From the NCBI GenBank assembly GCA_022841475.1, contig JALHRJ010000021.1:16857-80856 (forward strand): a stretch of 64,000 nucleotides of DNA, given 5' to 3'. The DNA comes from Cyclobacteriaceae bacterium. GTDB lineage: Bacteria; Bacteroidota; Bacteroidia; Cytophagales; Cyclobacteriaceae. The first letter of the stretch is position 1. Each line of letters opens with the position of its first letter. Both the position numbers and the translations under genes were made by a program. This document shows positions 16,481-25,218 of the stretch, in pieces. Under the pieces are notes generated by a model. That model did not search any database. It was not told the origin of the DNA and saw only the letters and a list, made by a program, of their open reading frames with translations.

Positions 16481-16965
16481 TTATGTGCAAAGATGCTTTT
16501 CAGATAAGCAATCTGCCCGGTGTGATAAAGATCGTGTTGTAAGATGCCAACAATCAAATCTTCATAGGAAGCTTTTTCTGTATATGGTTTAGATAGCAAT
16601 GAATCTTTTTGTTCACTTAACAGAGTTGTTAGGTCATGTTGTGATTCCTCCAACAATTTTCTTATTTGGTCCCAGCCTAGGGATTTTAATTTTTCTGGTG
16701 TACTCCAGTTTGCTTCACTTTTCATCGAGCCTTTGTAGGAGGAATCGCCCTTTAATCTTTTTATTAGCGCCTAGCGCCAATAGGTCATGTGCCATACTAG
16801 TTGAGCTATGGAGTGTGCATTTTTAGTAGGCTGCCAGTAAGCCATCTTTTCATTTACCTGGTCAAGAATATCAGTTATTGAATCTCCATACCAGGGTGTG
16901 CCGGCATAGATAGTATTGAATTGACCGACTAGTTCGTCAATTTTTTTCTTTGAAGAGGTCCTCAT
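16477..16965 (-). pseudogene. DinB-superfamily gene with one in-frame stop
   Basis: A 163-codon reading frame for a DinB/YfiT-like four-helix protein, interrupted by a single TAG at 16771-16773. The N-terminal piece (64 residues) ends HSIAQLVWHMTYWR, carrying the first metal-type His. After the stop the same frame continues ALIKRLKGDSSYKG and on to ILQHDLYHTGQIAYLK, the second His pair region. No frameshift is present. It starts in an ATGA overlap with the stop of the upstream gene. Either a recent nonsense mutation, a sequencing error, or readthrough; an ATG after the stop (16723-16725) could give only the C-terminal half. Confidence 0.8.
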
Positions 16966-17390
16966 TTTTTCTTAATGATATAGCTGACTCCGGCCCGGAT
17001 GGAAAATTCAGTTTGACCAAAATAAAAATCTCCGATAGCTTCAAAACGCCAGGTATCATTGATGGGTTTGGCCCAGCCACCACCCAGCGCTGCATCATTC
17101 GCACCAATTAATCCACGAAAACGAACAAACACATGATCCATGGCATACCAGCGCATGCCCATAACAAAAGAACTTTTTTGTTCGGTCCAGATTTCTAAAC
17201 CGGCACCAGCAGCGAAATTCCGGACGATAAAATAATTCCCTTCCACACCCAGTTGTGCTTTATCGAAGGCACTGTTGTGGTCTGTTTTAATTAAATCAAA
17301 ACCACCGCTCACCACAATATCATTGCTACTTTGGGCATGAAGAGAAAATGTAATAGATATTAATAGTAAGCCCAGAACTATTTTTCTCAT
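16962..17390 (-). CDS. Secreted beta-barrel-like protein
   Basis: A 142-residue protein with a signal peptide (residues 1-20, cut after SLHAQ) and alternating strands rich in aromatic and glycine residues (VSGGFDLIKTD, AAGAGLEIWTEQ, VRFRGLIGAND, GDFYFGQTEFSIRAGVSYII), like small outer-membrane beta-barrels of Bacteroidota. The C-terminal YIIKKK is a possible barrel end. Function unknown. It overlaps the DinB frame by 4 bases (ATGA). Confidence 0.65.
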   Translation of the reverse strand: MRKIVLGLLLISITFSLHAQSSNDIVVSGGFDLIKTDHNSAFDKAQLGVEGNYFIVRNFAAGAGLEIWTEQKSSFVMGMRWYAMDHVFVRFRGLIGANDAALGGGWAKPINDTWRFEAIGDFYFGQTEFSIRAGVSYIIKKK

Positions 17391-17416
17391 AGTATGATTT
17401 GATTTTATATTGATAC

Positions 17417-19441
17417 TTATTTTTTGTCTTCAATCATTTTTTGAATAGCCAGGTATTCATCACGTAACCGGGCGGCTTCCATAAATTCCAGTTCTTTTGC
17501 AGCTTTTTCCATTGCTTTGCGCGTGCGATCCGCCATTTTGATCAACTCATCTTTTGAAAGATAAGCAACCACAGGATCTGCCGCCAGCGACCTCTCTTCT
17601 TCTTCAATATAATACCGCTTTGTAGTTTTTTTGGAATCAGCCACTTTGGTTTGCCCCAATATGGAATCTTTAGATTTTATTATTGTCTTTGGAGTAATGC
17701 CATGTTTTTGATTGTATTCTATCTGAACAGCTCGTCTGCGATTTGTTTCGTCAATAGCCATCTGCATAGATTCTGTGATCTTATCGGCATACATAATTAC
17801 GCGGCCATTCTCGTTTCTAGCTGCACGCCCAATGGTTTGTACCAGCGAGCGCTGATTACGAAGAAATCCTTCTTTGTCGGCATCCATAATCGCTACCAAT
17901 GATACCTCAGGCAAATCAAGACCTTCTCTTAATAAATTAACACCTACCAGTACATCGAATACACCCATGCGAAGTTCGCGCAAAATCTCAACCCGATCCA
18001 GTGTGGCAACTTCGGAGTGGATGTAGCGACACTTTATGTTAGCGCGACTCATAAATTTGGTAAGCTCTTCCGCCATGCGTTTGGTGAGGGTTGTCACCAA
18101 CACCCGTTCCTTTTTCTTCACGCGCTCATCAATTTCCTCAAAGAGGTCATCAATCTGGTTGCGGCTAGGACGCACGTCAATTTGAGGATCCAATAATCCG
18201 GTTGGCCGAATAAGTTGTTCCACTACTACACCTTCAGACTTGCGCAGTTCATATTCTGAGGGTGTGGCGCTTACATAAATCACTTGGCCCAATATGGATT
18301 CAAATTCATTGAAGGTAAGGGGGCGATTATCAAGAGCCGAAGGCAATCGGAATCCATAGTCTACCAGGTTTGCTTTTCGCGAACGATCGCCACCCCACAT
18401 GGCTCGTACCTGCGGCACAGTGACGTGACTTTCATCAATAACCATCAGAAAGTCGTTGGGGAAATAATCGATCAAACAAAAAGGTCGCGCTCCCGGAGAT
18501 CGCCTGTCGAAATAACGGGAATAGTTTTCGATACCACTGCAATAGCCAAGTTCGCGCATCATTTCAAGATCGAATTCAGTTCGTTCTTTTAATCGCTTTG
18601 CTTCCAGATGTCTTCGTTCTGATTCAAACATCTGTACCTGTAAAACCATGTCATCCTGAATTTCATGAATGGCTGTTTGAAGCTGATCTTTTGCCGTGAC
18701 AAATAAATTTGCAGGAAAGATCACCGCAGTCTTTTCATCTGAGATTTTCTTTCCTGAAATAGGGTCGATTAATTGAATGGCCTCAATCTCGTCACCAAAA
18801 AAATAGATGCGCAGCGCATAATCTGCATACGCCAGAAAAATGTCAACCGTATCGCCTTTTACCCGAAAAGTTCCGCGTTTAAATTCGGCCTCCGTACGAT
18901 GATAGAGAATATCAACTAATGCAAAGAGAAGTTTATTTCTTGGAATAAGTTCGCCTACCCGTAGTTCTACGCGATTCTTACCAAATTCCTCAGGGTTCCC
19001 AATACCATAAATGCAAGAAACAGAAGCAACCACAAGTACATCTCTACGGCCACTGAGTAGGGAGGAGGTGGCACTCAGTCGAAGTTTTTCAATTTCTTCA
19101 TTAATCGAAAGATCTTTTTCGATGTATAAATTAGAGGATGGAATAAACGCTTCCGGTTGATAATAATCGTAGTAGGAAATGAAGTATTCTACCGCATTGT
19201 CAGGAAAGAATTGCTTGAATTCTCCATAAAGTTGCGCGGCTAATGTTTTATTGTGACTAAGTATTAACGTGGGTCTGTTTACCTGGGCAACGACATTTGC
19301 AATGGAAAATGTTTTACCTGAACCGGTAACCCCCAGCAAGGTTTGGTGCGCTTCGCCATCCTGCAGACCATTCACTAATTTTTCTATGGCCTTCGGTTGG
19401 TCCCCGGTGGGCACATAATCACTGGTAAGTCGAAAATCCAT
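17417..19441 (-). CDS. uvrB: UvrABC system protein B
   Basis: A 674-residue nucleotide-excision-repair helicase-like protein that verifies damage and recruits UvrC. Walker A is GVTGSGKT at residues 37-44; the beta-hairpin region follows YYDYYQPEAFIP (about 90-101); the Walker B-like box is MVIDESHVT (about 337). Helicase motifs V/VI include LREGLDLPEVSLV and QTIGRAARN. The C-terminal UVR domain has LEFMEAARLRDEY, which binds UvrC. Length is normal. Confidence 0.97.
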   Translation of the reverse strand: MDFRLTSDYVPTGDQPKAIEKLVNGLQDGEAHQTLLGVTGSGKTFSIANVVAQVNRPTLILSHNKTLAAQLYGEFKQFFPDNAVEYFISYYDYYQPEAFIPSSNLYIEKDLSINEEIEKLRLSATSSLLSGRRDVLVVASVSCIYGIGNPEEFGKNRVELRVGELIPRNKLLFALVDILYHRTEAEFKRGTFRVKGDTVDIFLAYADYALRIYFFGDEIEAIQLIDPISGKKISDEKTAVIFPANLFVTAKDQLQTAIHEIQDDMVLQVQMFESERRHLEAKRLKERTEFDLEMMRELGYCSGIENYSRYFDRRSPGARPFCLIDYFPNDFLMVIDESHVTVPQVRAMWGGDRSRKANLVDYGFRLPSALDNRPLTFNEFESILGQVIYVSATPSEYELRKSEGVVVEQLIRPTGLLDPQIDVRPSRNQIDDLFEEIDERVKKKERVLVTTLTKRMAEELTKFMSRANIKCRYIHSEVATLDRVEILRELRMGVFDVLVGVNLLREGLDLPEVSLVAIMDADKEGFLRNQRSLVQTIGRAARNENGRVIMYADKITESMQMAIDETNRRRAVQIEYNQKHGITPKTIIKSKDSILGQTKVADSKKTTKRYYIEEEERSLAADPVVAYLSKDELIKMADRTRKAMEKAAKELEFMEAARLRDEYLAIQKMIEDKK

Positions 19442-19505
19442 GCGGAGGAAAGTTAGCAGTTATTCAGATAACCATTAACTGATTTTTTGCAGGAATAGTT
19501 GCTAT

Positions 19506-20249
19506 TTAATTATTCCAAATAGCCCAGGATTTTTCTGCCTGAATATGAAGCATTTCAAGGCCATTCTTAATGTGTGAATTTCTCATCTCAGCTTTTTGCA
19601 GAAATAACGTGCGTGCCGGATTATAAATCAGGTCATACACATAATGTTCAGGAGTCAGTAAATCGTAATCGATAGGTGGGCACGTGTTCGTATTAGGAGA
19701 CATGCCCAGCGGACTTGTGTTAATAATTAAGTTGGCTTCAGAAATAGGAGTTCCATCTTTCTCAAGGCTCTCATAGGTATGCTGACCTTTACTTTTCTCG
19801 CGCGATACCAATTCGTATTGAATAGACAATTTTTTAAGGGCTTGTTGAACCGCTTTCGCTGAACCTCCCGTGCCGAGTATCAGCGCTTTAGGGTTCTTCA
19901 CGGCAGGGAACCATCTTTCAAGTGATTCATAAAATGCATCGCTGTCTGTATTGTAGCCTAACAGTTTCCCATCTTTTATTTTGATCACATTTACAGCACC
20001 AATTTTTTGTGCATCCGAATCGATGTTGCTTAAGAATTTCAATACCTGTTCTTTGTAAGGGATGGTAACATTCAATCCTGCCAGTTCAGGATTCTCCTCA
20101 AGAAGATTCTTTAATTCATCGATGTTAGGCAATGAATATAAGTCATAATGATAATCGCGAAGCCCTTCACGAAAAAACTTCTCATCGAAATATGATTTTG
20201 AAAATGAATGACTAACGGTAGCGCCTATAAGTCCAAATTTCTTTTCCAT
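19506..20249 (-). CDS. aroE: Shikimate dehydrogenase
   Basis: A 247-residue NADPH-dependent enzyme reducing 3-dehydroshikimate in aromatic amino-acid synthesis. Substrate-binding SHSFSKSYF near residue 13, catalytic lysine in NVTIPYKEQV (about 60-69), NTDSDAFY (about 99-106) and the nucleotide-binding loop LGTGGSAKAV (about 124-133) are all visible. It ends with a short helix typical of the family. The stop of the upstream DUF368 gene lies 3 bases before its ATG. Confidence 0.93.
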   Translation of the reverse strand: MEKKFGLIGATVSHSFSKSYFDEKFFREGLRDYHYDLYSLPNIDELKNLLEENPELAGLNVTIPYKEQVLKFLSNIDSDAQKIGAVNVIKIKDGKLLGYNTDSDAFYESLERWFPAVKNPKALILGTGGSAKAVQQALKKLSIQYELVSREKSKGQHTYESLEKDGTPISEANLIINTSPLGMSPNTNTCPPIDYDLLTPEHYVYDLIYNPARTLFLQKAEMRNSHIKNGLEMLHIQAEKSWAIWNN

Positions 20250-20252
20250 GAT

Positions 20253-21191
20253 TTATGTTTTTGATTTTAACATAGCCGCAGTTTTTTCTATGGCGACTAC
20301 TAAGAAAACTCCCAGGGCTGCACACAATATGGCTTTGAAAACCTGTGGGTCTTGTGCGGTTTTAGAAAAATAATCCCAGGGCAAAATGCTTTTGTCGAAA
20401 GCGGGCACTTGATTACCTTCATGATTAAGTCTGTAAGAAATCACTTCCTTCCAGGGCCACACTTTGTTAAGCGATCCGATCATAAAACCAGCCAGCAAAG
20501 CTAAGGTAGGAAAACGATAATGCGTTAGAATCCAGCTTAAAAATCGTGAAAAGCCTAATAGACCCAGAAAACAGCCTAAAACAAAAACGATAATAACCGG
20601 AATGTTCATCTGGGTGAGCGCTGTAATCATAAATTCATATTTGCTAAGCAGAAGTAGTATAAATGCACCTGAAATGCCCGGTAATATCATGGCACAAATA
20701 GCGATGGCTCCGCAAAAGAAAATAAAAAGATAGTTGTTGGGCGTCTCTGCCGGTGAAATCACTGTTATCAGGTAAGCAATTACAATTCCCACTATAAATG
20801 AAATTCCAGAGCCAATACTCCATTTTGTAATGTCACGCAAAATAAGCGGTGCTGAAATAAGTATTAACCCGAAAAAGAAAGACCAAATGGCGATAGGGTG
20901 ATTGTCGAGCAGGTAAGTCATTAACCGGGCCAGTGAAACAAGACTAGTTACGATGCCTGCCAGTATAGTAATTAGAAAATTACCGTTGATCTTCGCCCAG
21001 AAGTCGGCAATCTTAAGCTTGGTCAGCAAGCGTAACGCATCGAGATCAATTGCCTTAAGTGAATTGATTAATTCTTCATAAATCCCGGTAATGAAAGCTA
21101 CTGTTCCACCCGACACACCGGGTACCACATCAGCGGCTCCCATGCCCATGGCTTTAAAATAGATAATGAAGTAGTCTTTCGTAGTTCTCAA
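20253..21191 (-). CDS. DUF368 membrane protein
   Basis: A 312-residue polytopic membrane protein with the DUF368 signature near its N-terminus (MGAADVVPGVSGGTVAF, and a second ILPGISGAFILLLL about residue 170). About eight hydrophobic helices. Some DUF368 proteins are undecaprenyl-phosphate (C55-P) translocases; whether this one is, is an inference. The start is TTG at 21189-21191: the family begins directly at this helix, and the first ATG lies inside it. Confidence 0.85.
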   Translation of the reverse strand: MRTTKDYFIIYFKAMGMGAADVVPGVSGGTVAFITGIYEELINSLKAIDLDALRLLTKLKIADFWAKINGNFLITILAGIVTSLVSLARLMTYLLDNHPIAIWSFFFGLILISAPLILRDITKWSIGSGISFIVGIVIAYLITVISPAETPNNYLFIFFCGAIAICAMILPGISGAFILLLLSKYEFMITALTQMNIPVIIVFVLGCFLGLLGFSRFLSWILTHYRFPTLALLAGFMIGSLNKVWPWKEVISYRLNHEGNQVPAFDKSILPWDYFSKTAQDPQVFKAILCAALGVFLVVAIEKTAAMLKSKT

Positions 21192-21199
21192 GAAGTTGC

Positions 21200-22003
21200 C
21201 TAGTCAGCGTAAAAGGGCGGAGTGGTATTGTCTTTCTTTCTTTCAAGACCCAGGAAGTGCAGAAAGGTGTCTCCCCGAAGTCCTAACCGGATTGTTTCTA
21301 AAGGGATAATTTCATTGGGTGCAATGTTACCCAAATTGACATTGGCGCCAAGCAGTTTTATAAACCAAACTTGTTGTGCTTTTTGAGGGGCTTCCCAAAT
21401 AATTTTTTCGAAAGGAATTTTAGTTAAAATTTCCTGCACCAATCCGGAACGAACTTCACCGGTGGAACGGAACAAGCCTACATTGCCGCCTTCACGTGCT
21501 TCGCCAATTACCTTCCATGCGCCTGCATCTAATTCTGATTGCATGAGCTCAATCCATTGGTAAGGAGGGATAATCTTATCAGCATCTTTCGAACCAACCT
21601 CTGAGAGCACGGTAACCTGATCGGAAAGTTTACGGATATAATCAAGTTTCTTATCGTGGTCAAGGTCAATGGAACCATCAGAGACTTCGGCAAAAGACAT
21701 CTCAAACTTATCTAACACTTTGCGATAATCATCGAACTGATCGCGGATGATAAAAGCTTCAAACAAAGTTCCACCAAAGTAACAGGGAAGACCAGCCTCC
21801 TTATATACTTTAAGTTTCTCCTTTAGGTGAGGCGTTACAAAGGAGGTAGCCCATCCTAACTTAACGATATCAACATGATCTGCGGCAATACTTACAAAAT
21901 CCTCTGCTTCCCGCACGCTTAGGCCTTTATCCATGGCCATGGTGAAACCCATTTGCCTGGGCTTTACGGTTCGCTCAGGCAGGTTTTTTAGATGGTAGTT
22001 CAT
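21200..22003 (-). CDS. Phosphosulfolactate synthase homologue (ComA family)
   Basis: A 267-residue TIM-barrel protein of the ComA family, which adds sulfite to phosphoenolpyruvate to give phosphosulfolactate. Seen: DIVKLGWATSFV (about 45-57), PCYFGGTLFEAF (about 73-84), VSDGSIDLDHDKK, VLSEVGSKD and VIGEAREGGNVG. In archaea this is the first step of coenzyme M synthesis; in Bacteroidota a link to sulfonate or sulfonolipid metabolism is possible but not shown. Its ATG overlaps the TAA of the upstream TPR gene (TAATG), indicating coupling. Confidence 0.85.
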   Translation of the reverse strand: MNYHLKNLPERTVKPRQMGFTMAMDKGLSVREAEDFVSIAADHVDIVKLGWATSFVTPHLKEKLKVYKEAGLPCYFGGTLFEAFIIRDQFDDYRKVLDKFEMSFAEVSDGSIDLDHDKKLDYIRKLSDQVTVLSEVGSKDADKIIPPYQWIELMQSELDAGAWKVIGEAREGGNVGLFRSTGEVRSGLVQEILTKIPFEKIIWEAPQKAQQVWFIKLLGANVNLGNIAPNEIIPLETIRLGLRGDTFLHFLGLERKKDNTTPPFYAD

Positions 22004-23412
22004 TAGGGGTTATCTTTTCTAAACTGGTCAATTATTTTTTGAAGCGCCTTTTGTGTTTCAATTTTTGGGAAGAAATCAAACAGTACTATATGACCTTCAA
22101 AGTCCAAAATTAATGCATTTTCCAGATAATTCAGCGCTTCCTTAAACTGTCCCGATTCAATCAGATATACGGTCATTCGGTAGAAAAACTCCGATTCGTC
22201 TGGTAGTTCGTCCATGCCCTGAAGCAATACCTCAATGGCTTTTTGATATTCACCTTGTTCAAAGTATATAAAAGACCAGTTTAGCCACACCTCTTTATCA
22301 TCCGGGCTTAACAGGCTGGCTTCTTCATAGGCACTGATGCTGGAGATGGTATTGCCGATTTTAAATTCAGCATGTGCCGCAGCTTTCCAATATTCAGCAT
22401 TATGACTGTTTATTTTTACTGCTTTATTGAAGAAGTGCAAAGCCTGATACCATTTCTCTTGCTTTTCAAGGCAACTACCGGCTCCAAACCAGGCTTCATC
22501 ATACAACGGATCGAGCTTTGAAGATTTTTGAAAGTATTTTAAGCCAAGATCATACTGCTTTAGATTTTCATAGGCGGCACCCATGCAGCAATAAACCTCA
22601 GGACTAGGTCCTTCAATTTCAATAGTTTTTAAAAATTCGTTCAGGGCCTTATCATACTTCTCCAGATTCATGAAGGAGTTGCCCATGTTAAAGTGAGCCG
22701 AAGCAAAATTCTCATCAATGGCAATGGCAAACTCATACGCTTCAATGGCTTCTTCAAAGCGTTCCAGCTTATTGCAAACAATACCTAAATTATACCAGGC
22801 GGCTGCCGAGTAGGGATCTTCATCTATAAACTTCTTATAGTAGGAGAGGCTGCCCTCTAATTGTCCCACCACATCTAAACAAAAAGCAAGTTCGTAGAGA
22901 GAGCCTTCATGACTGATATTCTCCTCGATGGAATTTTTGTACATCTCAATGGCAAGCTCATATTTTTCCATGCTCTGATGAGCCAGCCCAATGTTATAGT
23001 AAATTTCATCTTTCTCTTCTTCAGCAAATACAAGGGTTTCTTCATACAATGAAATAGCCTCTTCGTATTTTCCTTGCAGTGAAAGAATGGAGCCAATAGA
23101 TAAATAAATTTCCAGATCGTGTGGATGTAGATTACGTGAACGTTCAAGAAGTTCTAGCGCTTCATCATAGCGTTCGAGATTTGTGAAGATTTGCGCTTTT
23201 ACTGTAAGTAATTCGGTTGAGAATGGATATTGATCAATCGCCAGCTCTACGGCAGACAGGGCCCGCTTGAATTTACTTTTCTCTAAATAATATCCAATGA
23301 TTGTTTCGTAGGAATCGATATCAAAAAACTCGCCCTGATTGTGTTTGAGATTTTCTTCATACCGTTTGATCAACTCCTCTTCCTCCTGTCGCTTTCTGAA
23401 TTCCTGAGCCAT
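22003..23412 (-). CDS. Tetratricopeptide repeat protein
   Basis: A 469-residue cytoplasmic protein built of about 11-12 TPR units of 34 residues from about residue 35 to the end (examples AWYNLGIVCNKLERFEEAIEAYEFA, with G8/A20/A27 pattern). The N-terminus is charged (RKRQEEEELIKRYEENLK). No signal peptide. A scaffold role is typical, partner unknown. Confidence 0.88.
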   Translation of the reverse strand: MAQEFRKRQEEEELIKRYEENLKHNQGEFFDIDSYETIIGYYLEKSKFKRALSAVELAIDQYPFSTELLTVKAQIFTNLERYDEALELLERSRNLHPHDLEIYLSIGSILSLQGKYEEAISLYEETLVFAEEEKDEIYYNIGLAHQSMEKYELAIEMYKNSIEENISHEGSLYELAFCLDVVGQLEGSLSYYKKFIDEDPYSAAAWYNLGIVCNKLERFEEAIEAYEFAIAIDENFASAHFNMGNSFMNLEKYDKALNEFLKTIEIEGPSPEVYCCMGAAYENLKQYDLGLKYFQKSSKLDPLYDEAWFGAGSCLEKQEKWYQALHFFNKAVKINSHNAEYWKAAAHAEFKIGNTISSISAYEEASLLSPDDKEVWLNWSFIYFEQGEYQKAIEVLLQGMDELPDESEFFYRMTVYLIESGQFKEALNYLENALILDFEGHIVLFDFFPKIETQKALQKIIDQFRKDNP

Positions 23413-23510
23413 CCGCTAAAAGGTTTTCCTAAGATAGACAAAATTGTCTTTTCCTAAAATTCTTAAGGCAAATTTCAGGTAATAATTATCCCGAGACAAC
23501 CTTGTAGTTA

Positions 23511-24494
23511 TTATTTGTTTGTAGTATAAGCCTGCTTGTAATGCGGGCAGCACCAATCCAGCGTTTCGTTCAAACTTCTGAAAGAAACACCCGCTTTGTT
23601 AATGGCTTTATGATTGAGATAATAAAAATTTTCTTTTGTCACTTTGGCCGATTGTCGTGTGATCATGGGCTCTCCGCCTGTAAACCGTGTGCGAAATTCC
23701 TCCCAACGGGCAACGATAGATAAAATAACAGGACTCAGCTTTATAGAGGGCGGTTTCTTTTCAAACCGCTTAGCAATTTGATCAAATAACTCCTTGATGG
23801 GTACGTAGCCGCCATTGGCAATAAATTTCTCTCCAGAAATATTTTTGCTATACACTTGCCAAATGAGCTCCACCACATCGCGCACATCTACATAATTGAT
23901 AAGTGATTCTGAGTAAAAAGGTTTTTGTTGCCATACAAAACGAAACAATTGGGCGCTGCTTTTCGACCAATCGGTAGGAGCCAGAATAACAGAAGGATTT
24001 ATAATAGAAACAGCAAGTCCTTCCTCAACTCCACGCCACGCCTCTACTTCCGACAGATATTTTGATTTAGCATAGTCCGTATTTAAATCACTTTCAACCC
24101 ACCGGGCAGTTTCATCCATTTCAGAGAAGCCTTTTTTTCTGCCCAATGCGGCTACTGAACTGATGTGAATCAATCTTGGAATACCTAATGCAAGACACGT
24201 GTCCACCACATGCTGTGTACCTCTTACATTCACGTCCATGATTATTTTTCTCATGCGCGGGTTAAAAGAAACCTGGGCGGCTGTGTGGATAACCGCAGTG
24301 GCATCTTTAAATGCTTCTTCAACAGAAATCGGGTCAAGTATTTCTATTTCACGCCAGGTAACATGGGTAAGATCTTTTACCAACGAAGAATCACTGTCTT
24401 TTCTGCGCAATGCGATAACAGGAATTTGTTCTTGCACCAACTTGCGAAGAATAAAACTTCCTAAAAGCCCGTTGGCACCTGTTATTGCAATCAT
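23511..24494 (-). CDS. NAD-dependent epimerase/dehydratase (extended SDR)
   Basis: A 327-residue extended short-chain dehydrogenase. The NAD(P) loop GANGLLGSF is at residues 5-13; HISSVAALG (about 110) supplies the catalytic Ser, and YAKSK (about 140-144) the YxxxK. The C-terminal half resembles reductases of the dihydroflavonol-4-reductase type more than sugar epimerases. It directly follows the CpsB-type phosphatase gene (4-base gap), so it is likely in the same transcript as the polysaccharide genes. Substrate unknown. Confidence 0.85.
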   Translation of the reverse strand: MIAITGANGLLGSFILRKLVQEQIPVIALRRKDSDSSLVKDLTHVTWREIEILDPISVEEAFKDATAVIHTAAQVSFNPRMRKIIMDVNVRGTQHVVDTCLALGIPRLIHISSVAALGRKKGFSEMDETARWVESDLNTDYAKSKYLSEVEAWRGVEEGLAVSIINPSVILAPTDWSKSSAQLFRFVWQQKPFYSESLINYVDVRDVVELIWQVYSKNISGEKFIANGGYVPIKELFDQIAKRFEKKPPSIKLSPVILSIVARWEEFRTRFTGGEPMITRQSAKVTKENFYYLNHKAINKAGVSFRSLNETLDWCCPHYKQAYTTNK

Positions 24495-24498
24495 GAGA

Positions 24499-25218
24499 TC
24501 AAAGACTGTTATTGAGCAGTGGCAAATCTACGGCTTTTTTAAAGTTCTTATCTTGGATCGCTTCTTCAAGAACTTGCATGTATTGGGCATTGTGACAATC
24601 GCTGCCAAGCAAATCTACCCACCCTTTTTCAATAAGCTTGATGGCTAGTTGCTGAATAGGTTTGGAGTAAAATCCAATAATGGAAGGAATATTTATCTGA
24701 AATAAAACGCCCCGGTTACGAAGCTCTTCTGCTTTTTCGAGCGTCATAAAACTATATCGTTCCGGATGCGCGAGAATTGGTTTGTACCCCTGCGTAATGA
24801 TTTTAAAAATAAAATCGTTGAGCTGGTAAGGTTCATTTAAAAAATTAGTTTCGAAGAGGAGGTACGAATTTCCAAACGTAAGCAAGGGTTCTTTGGCTTC
24901 CACCTTTTTCATCAGTTCCTCATCCAGATAATATTCAGCCGCAGCTTCCAAAGTTATAGGTATGTTTTCTTTATTAACACGCTCTATTAATTCAGCTAAT
25001 TTATTTTTTATAGTTCCTGGCTCATTGCGATAATAATCGTTCATGATGTGTGGAGTAGTTATCAACTTTTGATAACCAAGCTTATAAAAGTGTTGAATCA
25101 GTTCGAGTGCTTCTTCGTGGGTCTTTACCCCGTCATCCAGCGCAGCCAACAGGTGCGAATGCATATCGGTGCGCAGTGGGTTCTGAAAAATGGTCTTCGA
25201 TCTAAAAAAGGAAATCAC
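24499..25218 (-). CDS. CpsB/YwqE-type tyrosine phosphatase (PHP fold)
   Basis: A 239-residue metal-dependent protein-tyrosine phosphatase that dephosphorylates the Wzc-type kinase encoded just upstream. PHP motifs: TDMHSHLLAALDDG (first metal site), TTPHIMNDYY, EAAAEYYLD and ILAHPERY, with GSDCHN near the end. I choose the GTG at 25218: it overlaps the TGA of the kinase gene as GTGA, giving translational coupling and the usual short N-terminus ISFFRSK. A TTG at 25242 would add 8 residues. Confidence 0.88.
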   Translation of the reverse strand: MISFFRSKTIFQNPLRTDMHSHLLAALDDGVKTHEEALELIQHFYKLGYQKLITTPHIMNDYYRNEPGTIKNKLAELIERVNKENIPITLEAAAEYYLDEELMKKVEAKEPLLTFGNSYLLFETNFLNEPYQLNDFIFKIITQGYKPILAHPERYSFMTLEKAEELRNRGVLFQINIPSIIGFYSKPIQQLAIKLIEKGWVDLLGSDCHNAQYMQVLEEAIQDKNFKKAVDLPLLNNSL

